Shown here in pieces: positions 16,095-24,629 of a DNA stretch of 40,619 nt. A program made the translations under genes and the position numbers. How positions within the stretch are numbered: the first letter of the stretch is position 1; every line of letters starts with the position of its first letter. The DNA is from Palleronia abyssalis (GTDB lineage Bacteria; Pseudomonadota; Alphaproteobacteria; Rhodobacterales; Rhodobacteraceae): the NCBI RefSeq assembly GCF_900302445.1, contig NZ_ONZF01000019.1, positions 1 to 40,619 of the forward strand, written 5' to 3'. Under the pieces are notes generated by a model, which was not told the origin of the DNA, ran no database searches, and saw only the letters and a list, made by a program, of their open reading frames with translations.

Positions 16095-17021
16095 TCAGTC
16101 CGGATCGCTGCCGGGGGCGGTGAGACGGTCCAGCATCGCGAGGATCACCGGCTCCAGCTCCGCGTCGTAGATCTCGGATTTGATCCGGAGCCACCGGCGA
16201 TAGACGTCGCGCGGCACGATGGCGTCTGGATGCGCATTGTGAAGATGCGCGTGCAGGCGTTTTTCTTCGCACAGCGCCGCGTGGCCGTTCGACATCGGCA
16301 CGCTGCGCAGGATGGTCCCCTGCAGGTCACGGCGGCGCTTCAGCTGGTGGTTCAGACGGGAGACGGGATCGCGCGAGAAGCCGAGCTTTACCAGCGGCGC
16401 ATGCCCTTCCGGCTCGAAGCGCATGCAGTAGATATAGCTGGGCGCCGAGGCCCATCCCGTGCCGCAGGCGGCGCAGTTGAACCGCCCGGAATGCATGTTC
16501 ACGCGGGCGATGGCCTGCTCGTGGCCGCAGCTGTGCCGGTAGAGGCGATGGTTGATCCGCCCGGCAGGGTCGGGACCGAGACGCTGCCAGCCCCGCGCCT
16601 GCGCTTCGGCCTCTTCCCGTGCCACCTGGCACGGCTCGCAGCGGTGGCGGCATTCGCCGTTGGCAACGCGGTCCACGAACGTGAACTGGCGGTGCAGGAC
16701 ATGGCCGCAGGAGGCACGGTAATAGGCATAATGGCGATCGGTGGGATCACGGCCGATCCAGGCGAGGCCGGCACGTTCGGCCGCATCGCGCCACCGGGCT
16801 TCGATGCAGTGCGGACAGTCCGGCTGCGCGCTGGTCAGCACGTAGAGCCTGGACTTGTGCTCGAGGCCGCACGCCGCGCAGCGCAGCATGAGGTGGTATC
16901 GATCCGCGACGCGCCGGGTCACTTCGAACCCTTTCTTCCGGGCCGCGGCGGCCCAGTGCGCGTGGATCGTGGTGGGGAAGGCGGGTGCCGCGGCGGGCAT
17001 GTGGGGCGTGGCATTGCACAT
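16095..17021 (-). CDS. GIY-YIG-fold protein with three zinc-ribbon repeats
   Basis: 308 residues; the ATG at 17021 has AAGGA nine bases upstream. Residues ~20-190 contain three tandem units of about 48 residues, each with a C-x2-C or S-C-G-H entry and a C-x2-C exit: C-A-A-C-G...C-P-H-C, S-C-G-H...C-E-P-C and S-C-G-H...C-A-A-C. They probably bind zinc and nucleic acid. The C-terminal part (~195-300) has Y-I-Y-C-M-R-F, V-K-L-G-F-S with a following arginine, and C-E-E-K-R-L-H, the GIY, YIG, Arg and Glu elements of the Mug113/T5orf172-like branch of GIY-YIG nucleases. It reads in the same direction as the AAA protease, 153 bases upstream. DNA processing is likely; the target is unknown. Confidence 0.75.
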   Translation of the reverse strand: MCNATPHMPAAAPAFPTTIHAHWAAAARKKGFEVTRRVADRYHLMLRCAACGLEHKSRLYVLTSAQPDCPHCIEARWRDAAERAGLAWIGRDPTDRHYAYYRASCGHVLHRQFTFVDRVANGECRHRCEPCQVAREEAEAQARGWQRLGPDPAGRINHRLYRHSCGHEQAIARVNMHSGRFNCAACGTGWASAPSYIYCMRFEPEGHAPLVKLGFSRDPVSRLNHQLKRRRDLQGTILRSVPMSNGHAALCEEKRLHAHLHNAHPDAIVPRDVYRRWLRIKSEIYDAELEPVILAMLDRLTAPGSDPD

Positions 17022-17581
17022 GAGTAGGGTCCTTTGAATGAGGGGCAGGGAAAGCGATGCCGGGGCGCGCACGGGGCGGGGCCCGGGGCTAGGCGCAGCC
17101 GGTCGGGCGCGCGCACGGGCGTGCGCGAGAGGATGGCGACCTGTTGGGTGGGGGTGGTCTAGAAGGCGGAATGCCTAAGGGGGGCGGGACCGATTGATCC
17201 CGGCGCGATCCGGCACCCGGCGCCTCCGCGACGTACGCGGATGCCGGGACGGGCCTTGAAGCCGATGACCGAGAACGGTGCGCTGGCGCTTCCGGCGGAC
17301 CCGGACGCAAGGGCGATACCGGATCAGCCGCCGATACCTGTCATCGGTGCGGGGAGTGATCTCGACCCCGTGCCGGGTGGGCTTCGGGCGAAAACCCCTG
17401 GGCACGGAAGAGGAGGACAGACAGACGGCGGGGCCGTCAGCGAGAGAGGGAAGAGGGGGCGTATGAACGAATACGGGGGCTCCTCGAATGGATCAGAGCG
17501 TGATGAGGGCAGGGGACGGCGTGCCACGACGGGCCGGATCGGGCCCGAACCGGCGTGGCATCAAGGATCGTGGCGGGGAGA
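17022..17581. other. Non-coding stretch
   Basis: About 560 bases of very GC-rich DNA. Open frames in all directions have low-complexity, arginine/proline-rich translations with no motif and no convincing ribosome binding site. I see no gene. It should hold the promoter of the GIY-YIG gene. Confidence 0.5.
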
Positions 17582-18088
17582 TCAGGCCACCGGCGGCAGA
17601 TCGCTTGGATCGCCGCGCGCAACGGTCTCGCCGTCCGCGGTCCGGGCCTCTTCGATGATCAGGCGCAGGACGGAGCCCGTATGGCTCAGCTGCCGCGACA
17701 GGATGGCGGAGGGCAGGTCGCGCTGACGCGCGCAGCGCAGGGCGGCCCACTGCAAGGCGGCCGGCAGGATGAAGGCGTGCACCTCGCCGATCCCGTCGCT
17801 GCGCACGACGTCGAGGACATGTTCCGCCGCCATCACGTGATCGGGGCGGAGGCCAGCGCGGTCGAGGAACCGGGTGGCAATGTCATCGCACGTCGCCCAG
17901 GCGTCGGATGCGTCCCGCGCAAGGCCTGCCAGTGCGGGATCGAACGGATCGGGACCGACGAGCGCCTCGGCATGGATGGCGGCGTGAAGCGCGTCGAGCA
18001 GGACGTCGAACGCCGCGGCATTCGCGTAGAACGCGCGATCGTCGCTTCCGCCGGCAGGCGCACCGGTGCTAGGGGAATAGGTAGCCAT
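17582..18088 (-). CDS. Conserved-looking hypothetical protein, 168 residues
   Basis: Not recognised. The ATG at 18088 is preceded by AAGGAG at ideal spacing, and codon usage is that of a real gene; an upstream ATG at 18154 would bypass this site. After a flexible start rich in S, G and A the protein is mostly helical and acidic in the first half (residues ~20-110), with W-A-T-C-D-D-I in the middle, and ends in a more basic helical part. No signal peptide and no membrane segment. It is divergent from a small ribbon-helix-helix gene 110 bases away, which may regulate it. Confidence 0.6.
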   Translation of the reverse strand: MATYSPSTGAPAGGSDDRAFYANAAAFDVLLDALHAAIHAEALVGPDPFDPALAGLARDASDAWATCDDIATRFLDRAGLRPDHVMAAEHVLDVVRSDGIGEVHAFILPAALQWAALRCARQRDLPSAILSRQLSHTGSVLRLIIEEARTADGETVARGDPSDLPPVA

Positions 18089-18198
18089 GATGATCTCCTT
18101 ACAGATCGTTGTGGTCAGTGCAGGCGTAAGAGGTACCAACTCTTGCGTCTGCACGACTTATATGATTTCTCGATATCAAACGTCAAGAGGAAAATATC
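18089..18198. promoter_or_regulatory. Divergent control region between hypothetical and RHH genes
   Basis: An AT-rich island around 18150-18200 (CTTATATGATTTCTCGATATC) in otherwise GC-rich DNA, between two divergent starts. A ribbon-helix-helix protein encoded at its edge is a natural candidate to bind here. No exact operator can be assigned. Confidence 0.4.
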
Positions 18199-18378
18199 AT
18201 GAAATCGCGCGGAAGGCCGCAAGCCGATACGACGCCAGTGCTGGTACGCGTACCGGAAGACATGCTCCGAGCCATAGACGATGTACGCCGCAAACAAGAG
18301 GATGTGCCCACCCGGCCGGAAATGATCCGCCGCTTGCTGGCTGTGGCGTTGGAACACAGGGAGCAACAGGGGGACTAG
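18199..18378 (+). CDS. Small ribbon-helix-helix (CopG/Arc-like) regulator, 59 residues
   Basis: The basic N-terminus S-R-G-R-P leads into the ribbon strand P-V-L-V-R-V-P-E-D-M, helix A (L-R-A-I-D-D-V-R-R) and helix B with T-R-P-E-M-I-R-R-L-L, the usual layout of Arc/CopG/ParD repressors. GAGG lies nine bases before the ATG. Such proteins repress their own promoter or act as antitoxins or partition factors; no toxin gene is adjacent, although the divergent 168-residue gene could be its partner. At 59 residues it is easily missed. Confidence 0.75.
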   Translation: MKSRGRPQADTTPVLVRVPEDMLRAIDDVRRKQEDVPTRPEMIRRLLAVALEHREQQGD

Positions 18379-18575
18379 CCAACAGGCGGGAAAGGGCGGT
18401 CCGCGGCCGATCTCGTGGGAAAGCCCCGTTTGCCCAAACTCCAGGGACGGGCCTTTTGCGAGTTCTTCAGACTGAACTCGTCATCTGTCATCACGAATAT
18501 CTCGGATTTGCGGCTGTCGCTGGGGGCACATGAACGACCTGAAACGCGCCGCAGAAGTATGCCCTGAAGCCGCGG

Positions 18576-19229
18576 TCACCAGCTTAGCTCGTAGGGCACA
18601 TCATGGAACTCATATTCCAGCTCCTGTACATGCCCAAAAATTCGGGAACATGCTGCGGCTTCTATCTCGGACATCGTTTCCCCGGCCGTATCGAGCCTGT
18701 CTTTGAGCCAACACGCCTGCTCAACGAACTCGCTGGACGTGTGCATGTCGACCCACCCACGGATGTCAGGATCGCTTATCATTCTGGCGCTGACCCGGTT
18801 ACACCATGTCATGTACATCCACTCCGCCGCGAACATCGCAGCGAGGATCTCTGGCAAACTGTCCTCTGAAGCGATGCGGTACATTCCGCGGTCGAAGGCC
18901 CCGGTGCGAGGGTCCTTCGACGCCCGTCCGGCGCTCGTGACCTGGCGGCGGGCAAGAACGTCCTCAAAATACGGGATCTGCACGTTCACAAGCGCATCCT
19001 GTACCGCAATGAGCCGGCGGCGGTCGCCAATATCAGTGGCCTTCGTGGTCGCGAAGGCGAAGATCGAGATGGCAGTCGAGACGAACGCCCCTTCGATCTG
19101 CAGGTATGTGTCGAACACGCCGGGCTGCAGGGAATCCGACCCGATGTCGCGGACGAACCTGTGATCCACCATACGATCGAACGACAGACGGTTTTCGCGC
19201 AGGCAACGCTCGGATAGCGCCTCGGACAT
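18576..19229 (-). CDS. TenA/thiaminase-II-like protein
   Basis: 217 residues, all helical, about the length of TenA. The start at 19229 overlaps the BtpA stop codon (TGATG). Features of the fold include R-F-V-R-D-I-G near residue 22, Y-L-Q-I-E-G-A-F-V and, late, the F-A-A-E-W-M-Y-M-T-W segment where thiaminase II normally carries an active-site cysteine (P-C-x-W-x-Y-x-E). Here that cysteine appears to be absent, so ordinary formyl-aminopyrimidine hydrolase activity is doubtful; TenA-E type proteins also lack it. No thiamine gene is nearby: it lies last in a cluster with BtpA and PfkB proteins, which points to a salvage or catabolic job on another small heterocycle or sugar derivative. Confidence 0.7.
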   Translation of the reverse strand: MSEALSERCLRENRLSFDRMVDHRFVRDIGSDSLQPGVFDTYLQIEGAFVSTAISIFAFATTKATDIGDRRRLIAVQDALVNVQIPYFEDVLARRQVTSAGRASKDPRTGAFDRGMYRIASEDSLPEILAAMFAAEWMYMTWCNRVSARMISDPDIRGWVDMHTSSEFVEQACWLKDRLDTAGETMSEIEAAACSRIFGHVQELEYEFHDVPYELSW

Positions 19230-20065
19230 CACAGACCCTCGGCTGCGCGGGAGACGAAGTGCTTCACGCGGGCAGCCTCGACCGGATTCCACCAAACACC
19301 GTCTTCTTTCAGTGAGGATGCGACGATCACCCCGTTCGTCAGGCCCAAAATCGGCACCACGTTTTCTTCGGTCACGCCCGACCCCACCAAGAGCGGTAAA
19401 TGTGTTGCGCCCGCGATTTCAGAGATCTCCTCGGTCGTGGCGCTGTTGCCTGTCCGTTGTCCCGTCGCAATCACGCAATCGGCGTCGAAAAAGGCAAGAT
19501 CGCGGGTCAGTTCGACGATCGTGCGATCGGCGGTGATCGCGTGCGCGCCGTGCTTGACGTGGGCATCGGCGAAGACGCGAATATGTTCGGCCCGCAACGC
19601 CGCCCGGTAGCGCGTCGCTTCCGCCGCGCGCCCTTCCATGAACCCTTCGTTTGCGACATAGGCGTTCGCCCACTGGTTCACGCGGATGAAGCTCGCGCCC
19701 GAGGCCGCGGCGGCCGCGAAGGCCGGGATCGGCGCATTGGCCAGAACGTTGATGCCAACTGGCACGTCGAAGCGATCGAGGATCCGCCGCGTCACCACGG
19801 CAAGGAAGGCGGATGTCTCCGGGCCAATATCCTCCGGCTTGGAGAAGGGGATGTCACCGTGGTTTTCGACGATGAGCCCGTGCATCCCGTTCTCGATCAG
19901 CCGGTCGGCGTCACGCAAGCAGATCTCGCAAATCTCGTCGAGCGAGGCCCCGCTATAGCGCGGCGCGCCGGGAAACGGGGGACAGTGGATCATCCCGATC
20001 AGGGCCTTCTGGCGGCCGAAGATATCCTCTATTGCGCCGGAGGTTCTGCTGGATATGACGGTCAT
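19229..20065 (-). CDS. BtpA/SgcQ-family TIM-barrel protein
   Basis: 278 residues, the typical length. The N-terminal motif L-I-G-M-I-H-C-P-P-F-P-G-A-P and the central H-G-D-I-P-F-S-K segment are hallmarks of the BtpA/SgcQ family (E. coli SgcQ, cyanobacterial BtpA). The C-terminal half has V-G-S-G-V-T-E-E-N and a phosphate-binding-like G-V-I-V-A-S-S-L-K. Catalysis is not established for the family; genes of this kind often lie in sugar-uptake operons. It starts only 29 bases from the divergent PfkB gene and its stop is coupled to TenA. Confidence 0.88.
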   Translation of the reverse strand: MTVISSRTSGAIEDIFGRQKALIGMIHCPPFPGAPRYSGASLDEICEICLRDADRLIENGMHGLIVENHGDIPFSKPEDIGPETSAFLAVVTRRILDRFDVPVGINVLANAPIPAFAAAAASGASFIRVNQWANAYVANEGFMEGRAAEATRYRAALRAEHIRVFADAHVKHGAHAITADRTIVELTRDLAFFDADCVIATGQRTGNSATTEEISEIAGATHLPLLVGSGVTEENVVPILGLTNGVIVASSLKEDGVWWNPVEAARVKHFVSRAAEGL

Positions 20066-20094
20066 GGATCGCCTTTCGTCTGAGAAGCAAGGAA

Positions 20095-20976
20095 TTGATT
20101 TTGCGTGCCTTAGTTATCGGAAACGCCGCTCTGGACGAGACCTTCGAAGTCGATGTCTTTCCCGAGCCCGGTCAATCGATCTTCGGACGGACGGGACCGC
20201 GCGGTCTGGGTGGCAAGGGAGCTAACCAGGCCGTCATGCTGGGCAGGTCGGGCGTATCCACAGTGTTGGCAGCGCCGATCGGAAATGACGCACGCGGGAT
20301 GACGCTGCGCGCCGCGCTTGATGCCGAACCGATCCGCCGCCATCGGATCGACCTCGATGGCGTGGCAACGGACACCTCGATCATCATGCGCTCGGACGAC
20401 GGTGACAACACGATCGTCACCACGCGCGAGGCGGCATTGGCGCTGACGGCGGACATGGCCATTCCTGCTCTGTCCGATGGCGCCGAGGGCGACTGGGTCA
20501 TCCTGCAGGGCAATTTGTCCATCCAAACGACTGAGGCTCTTTTGAGGGCGGCAAAGGCGCGAGGCATGATCACCGCGCTCAATCCTTCGCCTCTGCAACC
20601 GGGTTACGCCGCATTGTGGCCCCTGCTGGACGTGGTCTTCGTCAATCAAGGGGAGGCCGAGGCGCTGGAGGGGGCTGGGACGCTCTTGAAGGCGGGCGTG
20701 GGGCAGGTAGTGACCACGCTGGGCGGGGCGGGATCCTCGCTCAGCGATCTTAAGGAGGACCAGGCGTTCGCGGCGGTTCCGGTCGAGATCGTGGATACGA
20801 CCGGGGCGGGTGACTGCTTCATGGCGGTTGCTCTAGCCTCGTCGATCTTGCGCGGGCGCCGGACGCTTGATGGTGATGCGCTGCACACCGCTGCGGCGGC
20901 GGCCGCGATCACCGTCTCGCGGTCCGGCACGGTTGCGGCTTTTCCCACTGCAACCGAAATGCGCACCCTGCTCTAA
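20095..20976 (+). CDS. PfkB/ribokinase-family carbohydrate or nucleoside kinase
   Basis: 293 residues with TTG start (20095; TTG at 20101 has better spacing to AAGGAA and is equally possible). PfkB signature 1 is visible as G-G-K-G-A-N-Q-A (~39-46) and signature 2 as D-T-T-G-A-G-D-C-F (~233-241), with the catalytic Asp. The G-N-A-A-L-D-E-T start is of ribokinase type. It would phosphorylate the product of the ABC-importer/PTE pathway. It is the only plus-strand gene of the cluster: divergent from BtpA and convergent with the GATase1-like gene (11 bases). Confidence 0.9.
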   Translation: MILRALVIGNAALDETFEVDVFPEPGQSIFGRTGPRGLGGKGANQAVMLGRSGVSTVLAAPIGNDARGMTLRAALDAEPIRRHRIDLDGVATDTSIIMRSDDGDNTIVTTREAALALTADMAIPALSDGAEGDWVILQGNLSIQTTEALLRAAKARGMITALNPSPLQPGYAALWPLLDVVFVNQGEAEALEGAGTLLKAGVGQVVTTLGGAGSSLSDLKEDQAFAAVPVEIVDTTGAGDCFMAVALASSILRGRRTLDGDALHTAAAAAAITVSRSGTVAAFPTATEMRTLL

Positions 20977-20987
20977 GGCGTCGACAG

Positions 20988-21752
20988 TCATCGCGCCGTG
21001 AGCCAGGAGAACAGATTCCGCCAGAGCACCGGATAGCCGGACCACTCGCAGAAATCGGGCGGCAGCCAATGTGGGCCGAGGTCGCTGGTCCAAACGGCGC
21101 TGCGGCCCTTGCCGTAATTGCCCGTCACGATGAGCGGATGCCCCCCTTGGTGCGCGGGCAGACGCGCGACCACGGTGGAGTTCTCTTTCGGTTCCACCTC
21201 GTTCACACCGAGAAGCAGCGGCCACTCGCCGCCCGGAAAACCCGAAAGAACGGGGTGATCTTTTGCGACAGCCTCGAGGTGTGCACCCTCTGGAATCTCC
21301 ACCCGATCGTCCCAGGGTAGGCAACGCACCGGCAAAGCATCCTCGACCGGGGTATGCCGCCACCTTGCGCGGCCGTCGATGCCCTGGAAGCTGAAATAGC
21401 CTCCAACCATCAACAGGTTGCCCCCGTCGGCGACCCAGTCGCGAATGAGGTTCAACCGATTGGGCACCGGCTTCGAGCGCAGCCAGACGTCGGGCGGCAG
21501 CAGGAACGTGTTCGAGCCGATATCCGACAGGATTAACACGTCGTAGTCATCGAGTCCGGCGCGGTCGAAGGGGAATTTCTCCGCCGCATCATGGGCGGTC
21601 ATCCAGTCCAGCTCGACCTCGCTGCCTTCTAGCGCATCCACCATGGGCTGCGCGCCGAGATGGAAATGAACGCTGCCGAACTGGTCGAAGCCCTTGTAGT
21701 GGGTTTCCGACGTGACCCAGCTTTCTCCCACGAGGAGAGCCTTGATAGTCAT
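20988..21752 (-). CDS. GATase1-like protein (PF07090 type)
   Basis: 254 residues. The sequence begins with A-L-L-V-G-E-S-W and includes D-Y-D-V-L-I-L-S-D-I-G and G-G-N-L-L-M-V-G-G-Y-F-S-F-Q, which is the pattern of the class-I glutamine-amidotransferase-like family formerly DUF1355. The nucleophile cysteine of true amidotransferases is replaced in this region (G-G-Y-F), so glutaminase activity is unlikely; relatives are found beside sugar ABC transporters and may be structural or hydrolytic. It is 14 bases downstream of the PTE gene and shares its transcript. Confidence 0.8.
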   Translation of the reverse strand: MTIKALLVGESWVTSETHYKGFDQFGSVHFHLGAQPMVDALEGSEVELDWMTAHDAAEKFPFDRAGLDDYDVLILSDIGSNTFLLPPDVWLRSKPVPNRLNLIRDWVADGGNLLMVGGYFSFQGIDGRARWRHTPVEDALPVRCLPWDDRVEIPEGAHLEAVAKDHPVLSGFPGGEWPLLLGVNEVEPKENSTVVARLPAHQGGHPLIVTGNYGKGRSAVWTSDLGPHWLPPDFCEWSGYPVLWRNLFSWLTAR

Positions 21753-21766
21753 GATTTGTGGTCCTT

Positions 21767-22834
21767 TCAGGAGATCGTGGAGTCAAATACGCTGCGGGCG
21801 TTGTGCGTAAGCATGCGCATGGCGTCTTCGCGCGGCATCCCGTGGCGTTCGAGCCGCGGCAGGAAATGGCGCAAGACAAAGGCATATCCGTTGCCGCCAT
21901 ACCGGGTCAGCATCATCTTGATGAAGACGTCCTGCGACAGCAGAAGCCGGTCGAGATGGCCCTTTTCTGCCAGTCTAATGATGGCGGCGGCGACCTGGTC
22001 GTCAGAGGGGCTTTGCACCCCTTGATCAGCGTAGAAGAAATCCATTCCGATCATGTCGAACTCGAGGAAGGCACCTCGCTCGGCCAGTTCGGTCTGGTAG
22101 GCCACGTCGTCGAACGAGGGGTTCATGTGGCACAGAACCGTGTGGTGGATATCGGCACCCTCGGCCTCGACGAGGTCGAGCACCTTGTGGGCGTGGCGGA
22201 ACCAGCCTGGCAGGTGAACCATCAGCGGCAATCCAGTCCGCACCTGTGCCCGCGCCGCGCCCCTCAGAGACTGCTCCTCGATCTCTAGAAAATCGCCCGA
22301 GACGCCGATCTCCCCGATGAGTCCGATGCGCGCATCCGTGCCGTCGACGCCGACCAAGGCCTCCTGCACAATTTCGTCGGCGATGTGATCGGCAGATTTT
22401 GCGCCGACGGCATCGGGCATCGACGAGGCGAGATAGTAACCCGCACCCATCACGATCTGCAGGCCCGTCCGGGCCGAGATCCGGCGCAGCGCGGCGGGGT
22501 CTCGGCCGATGCCGCGGCAAGTCGGATCGACTACGGTCCGTCCGCCGAGGCGGGCGAAATCCTCCAGTTCCTCAACGGCCAAATCGAGGTCGTCGAGCGC
22601 GATGTTGTGCCGGTTGACGAACGGGTCCTGACGCAGCTCCGAAAGGATCTCGATCCGAACAGGGCCCTCTGCGAGGTACTGCCGATCCTCGGACTGCGGC
22701 GGATTCCACCAGCACCGGCAGTCGTTCTGCAGGTGCTCGTGCATCAGCGTCACACCCATGTCGGACGCGGGCAGGGGGCCGTCCACCGTCATCACGAGGC
22801 CCGACGCGGTATGTGCCTGCGAACGCTCACTCAT
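21767..22834 (-). CDS. Phosphotriesterase-family metal-dependent hydrolase (probable lactonase)
   Basis: 355 residues. Metal-ligand positions of the amidohydrolase superfamily are visible: H-E-H-L near residue 32, I-G-E-I-G in the middle where bacterial phosphotriesterase has the bridging lysine and the Php branch a glutamate, M-V-H-L-P, L-C-H-M-N and L-S-Q-D. The family includes sugar lactonases and phospho-sugar hydrolases, fitting a carbohydrate pathway better than organophosphate hydrolysis. It overlaps the upstream permease gene by four bases. Substrate unknown. Confidence 0.85.
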   Translation of the reverse strand: MSERSQAHTASGLVMTVDGPLPASDMGVTLMHEHLQNDCRCWWNPPQSEDRQYLAEGPVRIEILSELRQDPFVNRHNIALDDLDLAVEELEDFARLGGRTVVDPTCRGIGRDPAALRRISARTGLQIVMGAGYYLASSMPDAVGAKSADHIADEIVQEALVGVDGTDARIGLIGEIGVSGDFLEIEEQSLRGAARAQVRTGLPLMVHLPGWFRHAHKVLDLVEAEGADIHHTVLCHMNPSFDDVAYQTELAERGAFLEFDMIGMDFFYADQGVQSPSDDQVAAAIIRLAEKGHLDRLLLSQDVFIKMMLTRYGGNGYAFVLRHFLPRLERHGMPREDAMRMLTHNARSVFDSTIS

Positions 22835-23838
22835 TGGACGCCCCCTTTTCCGATCTTCCAGGTCCCCGTGAAGAGGCGGGTGTTCATCCAGATCGCGACG
22901 AGGATGATCACGCCGGTGACAATCTGCGTAAAGAACGGGGAAACATGCATGAGGATGAGCCCGTTGCCGATCACCGCGATGGTCAGCGTCCCGAGCACGG
23001 TCCCGATCATGGAGGTCTTGCCCCCCATGAGCGATGTGCCCCCCAGAACCACTCCGGCGATCACCTGCAGCTCGAACCCCTGCGCCGCGTTGGACGACCC
23101 GGACCCGAGCCGCGCGGCTAGGAGAAGCGCCGCAAGCGCGCTGGCAACCCCGGCGAGCACATAGACCGAGCTGACGACCCGCCGCGCAGGCATGCCAACC
23201 CGCCGCGCAGCCTCAAAATTGGACCCGCACGCGATGATCTGGCGGCCATAGGGGGTGCGCCACATGACGACGAAGCCCGCGATCACCACGAGGATCGCGA
23301 TGAGCGCCGGTACGGGAACGCCCAGCAAGGTGCCGCGGCCCAGCCATAGGAAACCGTCCGCACCCCGGATCGGGATCGAATAGCCTTCGGTTAGGAGAAG
23401 CGCTGCACCCCGGTAGATCGACAGCCCCGCCAGGGTGACAATGAACGCCGGGATCCCTTGGTAGGAGACGAACCACCCCTGCACGCCGCCGATCAGCGCG
23501 CCGACGCCGAGCATCAGCACGATCGCCACGGGCCACGGTACCCCGGCAGAGATGGTGATCGCCGCCAGCGCATTGACGAAGGCGACCTGACTTCCGACCG
23601 ACAGGTCGATGCCCGCTGTCGTGATGACCATGGTCATCGCCACCGCCACGACGAGGATCGGCGCGGCTTGCCGCACGACGTTCAGCAGATTGGTCGCGCT
23701 CAGAAAGACGTCGGTCATGGCGCCGAAGAAAACCAGGCACACGATGAAGAAGGTCGCGATCGACAGGACCTGGGCGTATTCGCTCACGAAGTCCCGCGTG
23801 GCCGAGCCCGCGACGCGCTCGGTGTAGGTCGTGGACAT
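22831..23838 (-). CDS. Sugar ABC transporter permease (FrcC/RbsC type)
   Basis: 335 residues with about ten hydrophobic segments and the BPD_transp_2 signature, including A-M-T-M-V-I-T-T-A-G-I-D-L-S-V-G-S near residue 65-82 and G-V-V-L-G-G-T-S-L-M-G-G near 255-270. It forms the inner-membrane channel of a CUT2 importer. Stop and start codons overlap those of the ATPase (TGATG) and of the hydrolase (ATGA), so the genes are translationally coupled. Confidence 0.93.
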   Translation of the reverse strand: MSTTYTERVAGSATRDFVSEYAQVLSIATFFIVCLVFFGAMTDVFLSATNLLNVVRQAAPILVVAVAMTMVITTAGIDLSVGSQVAFVNALAAITISAGVPWPVAIVLMLGVGALIGGVQGWFVSYQGIPAFIVTLAGLSIYRGAALLLTEGYSIPIRGADGFLWLGRGTLLGVPVPALIAILVVIAGFVVMWRTPYGRQIIACGSNFEAARRVGMPARRVVSSVYVLAGVASALAALLLAARLGSGSSNAAQGFELQVIAGVVLGGTSLMGGKTSMIGTVLGTLTIAVIGNGLILMHVSPFFTQIVTGVIILVAIWMNTRLFTGTWKIGKGGVQ

Positions 23839-24629
23839 CAGTGTCCTCCCTTTCCGACGATGAGATCGACGAGTTCCTGGAGGTTCGTCTCCTCGGTCCG
23901 TCGCTCGGCGACCTTGGTGCCTTCATACATGACGGCGATCCGGTCGCAGACGCGAAACAGGTCCTGCATCCGGTGAGTGACGAGGATCACGCCGACGCCG
24001 CGCTCTTTGACGCGGTTAATGAGTTCGAGAACCGCTTCGACCTCGGCCACGGCAAGCGCCGAGGTCGGCTCGTCCATGATGAGGATGTCCGGCTCGAAGC
24101 TGGCGGCACGGGCGATGGCGATGGCCTGGCGCTGACCGCCCGAAAGCTTCTCGACCTTTGCGGTGAGGCGCGGGATGCGGATTTCGAGCCGGGCCAGCAT
24201 CTCCTCGGCCTGTTTGATCATACGTTCCTGGTCGAGGAACGGCCCCTTCGTCATCTCTCTGCCGAGAAACAGGTTGCCGACGACGTCGATATGATCGCAC
24301 AGGCTGAGGTCCTGATAGACCATCTCGATATGGCGGGCGCGGGCGTCGGCGGGGGACTGAAAGCTGACCGGCTCGTCACCGAGCAAGATGCGACCTCCGT
24401 CGGGAATATGCGTACCGGCGATGATCTTCGACAGCGTGCTTTTCCCGGCCGCGTTGTCGCCGATCAGGCCGACGCACTCGCCTGCGAAGATGTCGAGATC
24501 CACGCCTCGTAGCGCTTGGTGCGAGCCGAAGGTTTTGCGGATGCCCCGAAGGGACATGAGCGGCGTGCCGTCGGAGGGGGGCACCCCCCCCTCCGACGCG
24601 ATGCGGGTATTGGTATCGGTCGCTGTCAT
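23838..24629 (-). CDS. Sugar ABC transporter ATPase (FrcA type, single domain)
   Basis: 263 residues. Walker A reads G-D-N-A-A-G-K-S-T (~57-65), the ABC signature L-S-G-G-Q-R-Q-A (~161), Walker B I-L-I-M-D-E-P-T (~183) and the switch histidine V-T-H-R-M (~217). Only one nucleotide-binding domain is present, as in FrcA of fructose importers and unlike the double RbsA. Start overlaps the stop of the binding-protein gene (ATGA). Confidence 0.94.
   Translation of the reverse strand: MTATDTNTRIASEGGVPPSDGTPLMSLRGIRKTFGSHQALRGVDLDIFAGECVGLIGDNAAGKSTLSKIIAGTHIPDGGRILLGDEPVSFQSPADARARHIEMVYQDLSLCDHIDVVGNLFLGREMTKGPFLDQERMIKQAEEMLARLEIRIPRLTAKVEKLSGGQRQAIAIARAASFEPDILIMDEPTSALAVAEVEAVLELINRVKERGVGVILVTHRMQDLFRVCDRIAVMYEGTKVAERRTEETNLQELVDLIVGKGGH

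Noticed and set aside
14487-17027. 846-residue open frame on the plus strand
   Set aside because: It lies opposite the AAA/M41 protease and GIY-YIG genes and crosses the gap between them. Its translation is R/G/P-rich with no motif, the expected shadow of GC-rich genes.
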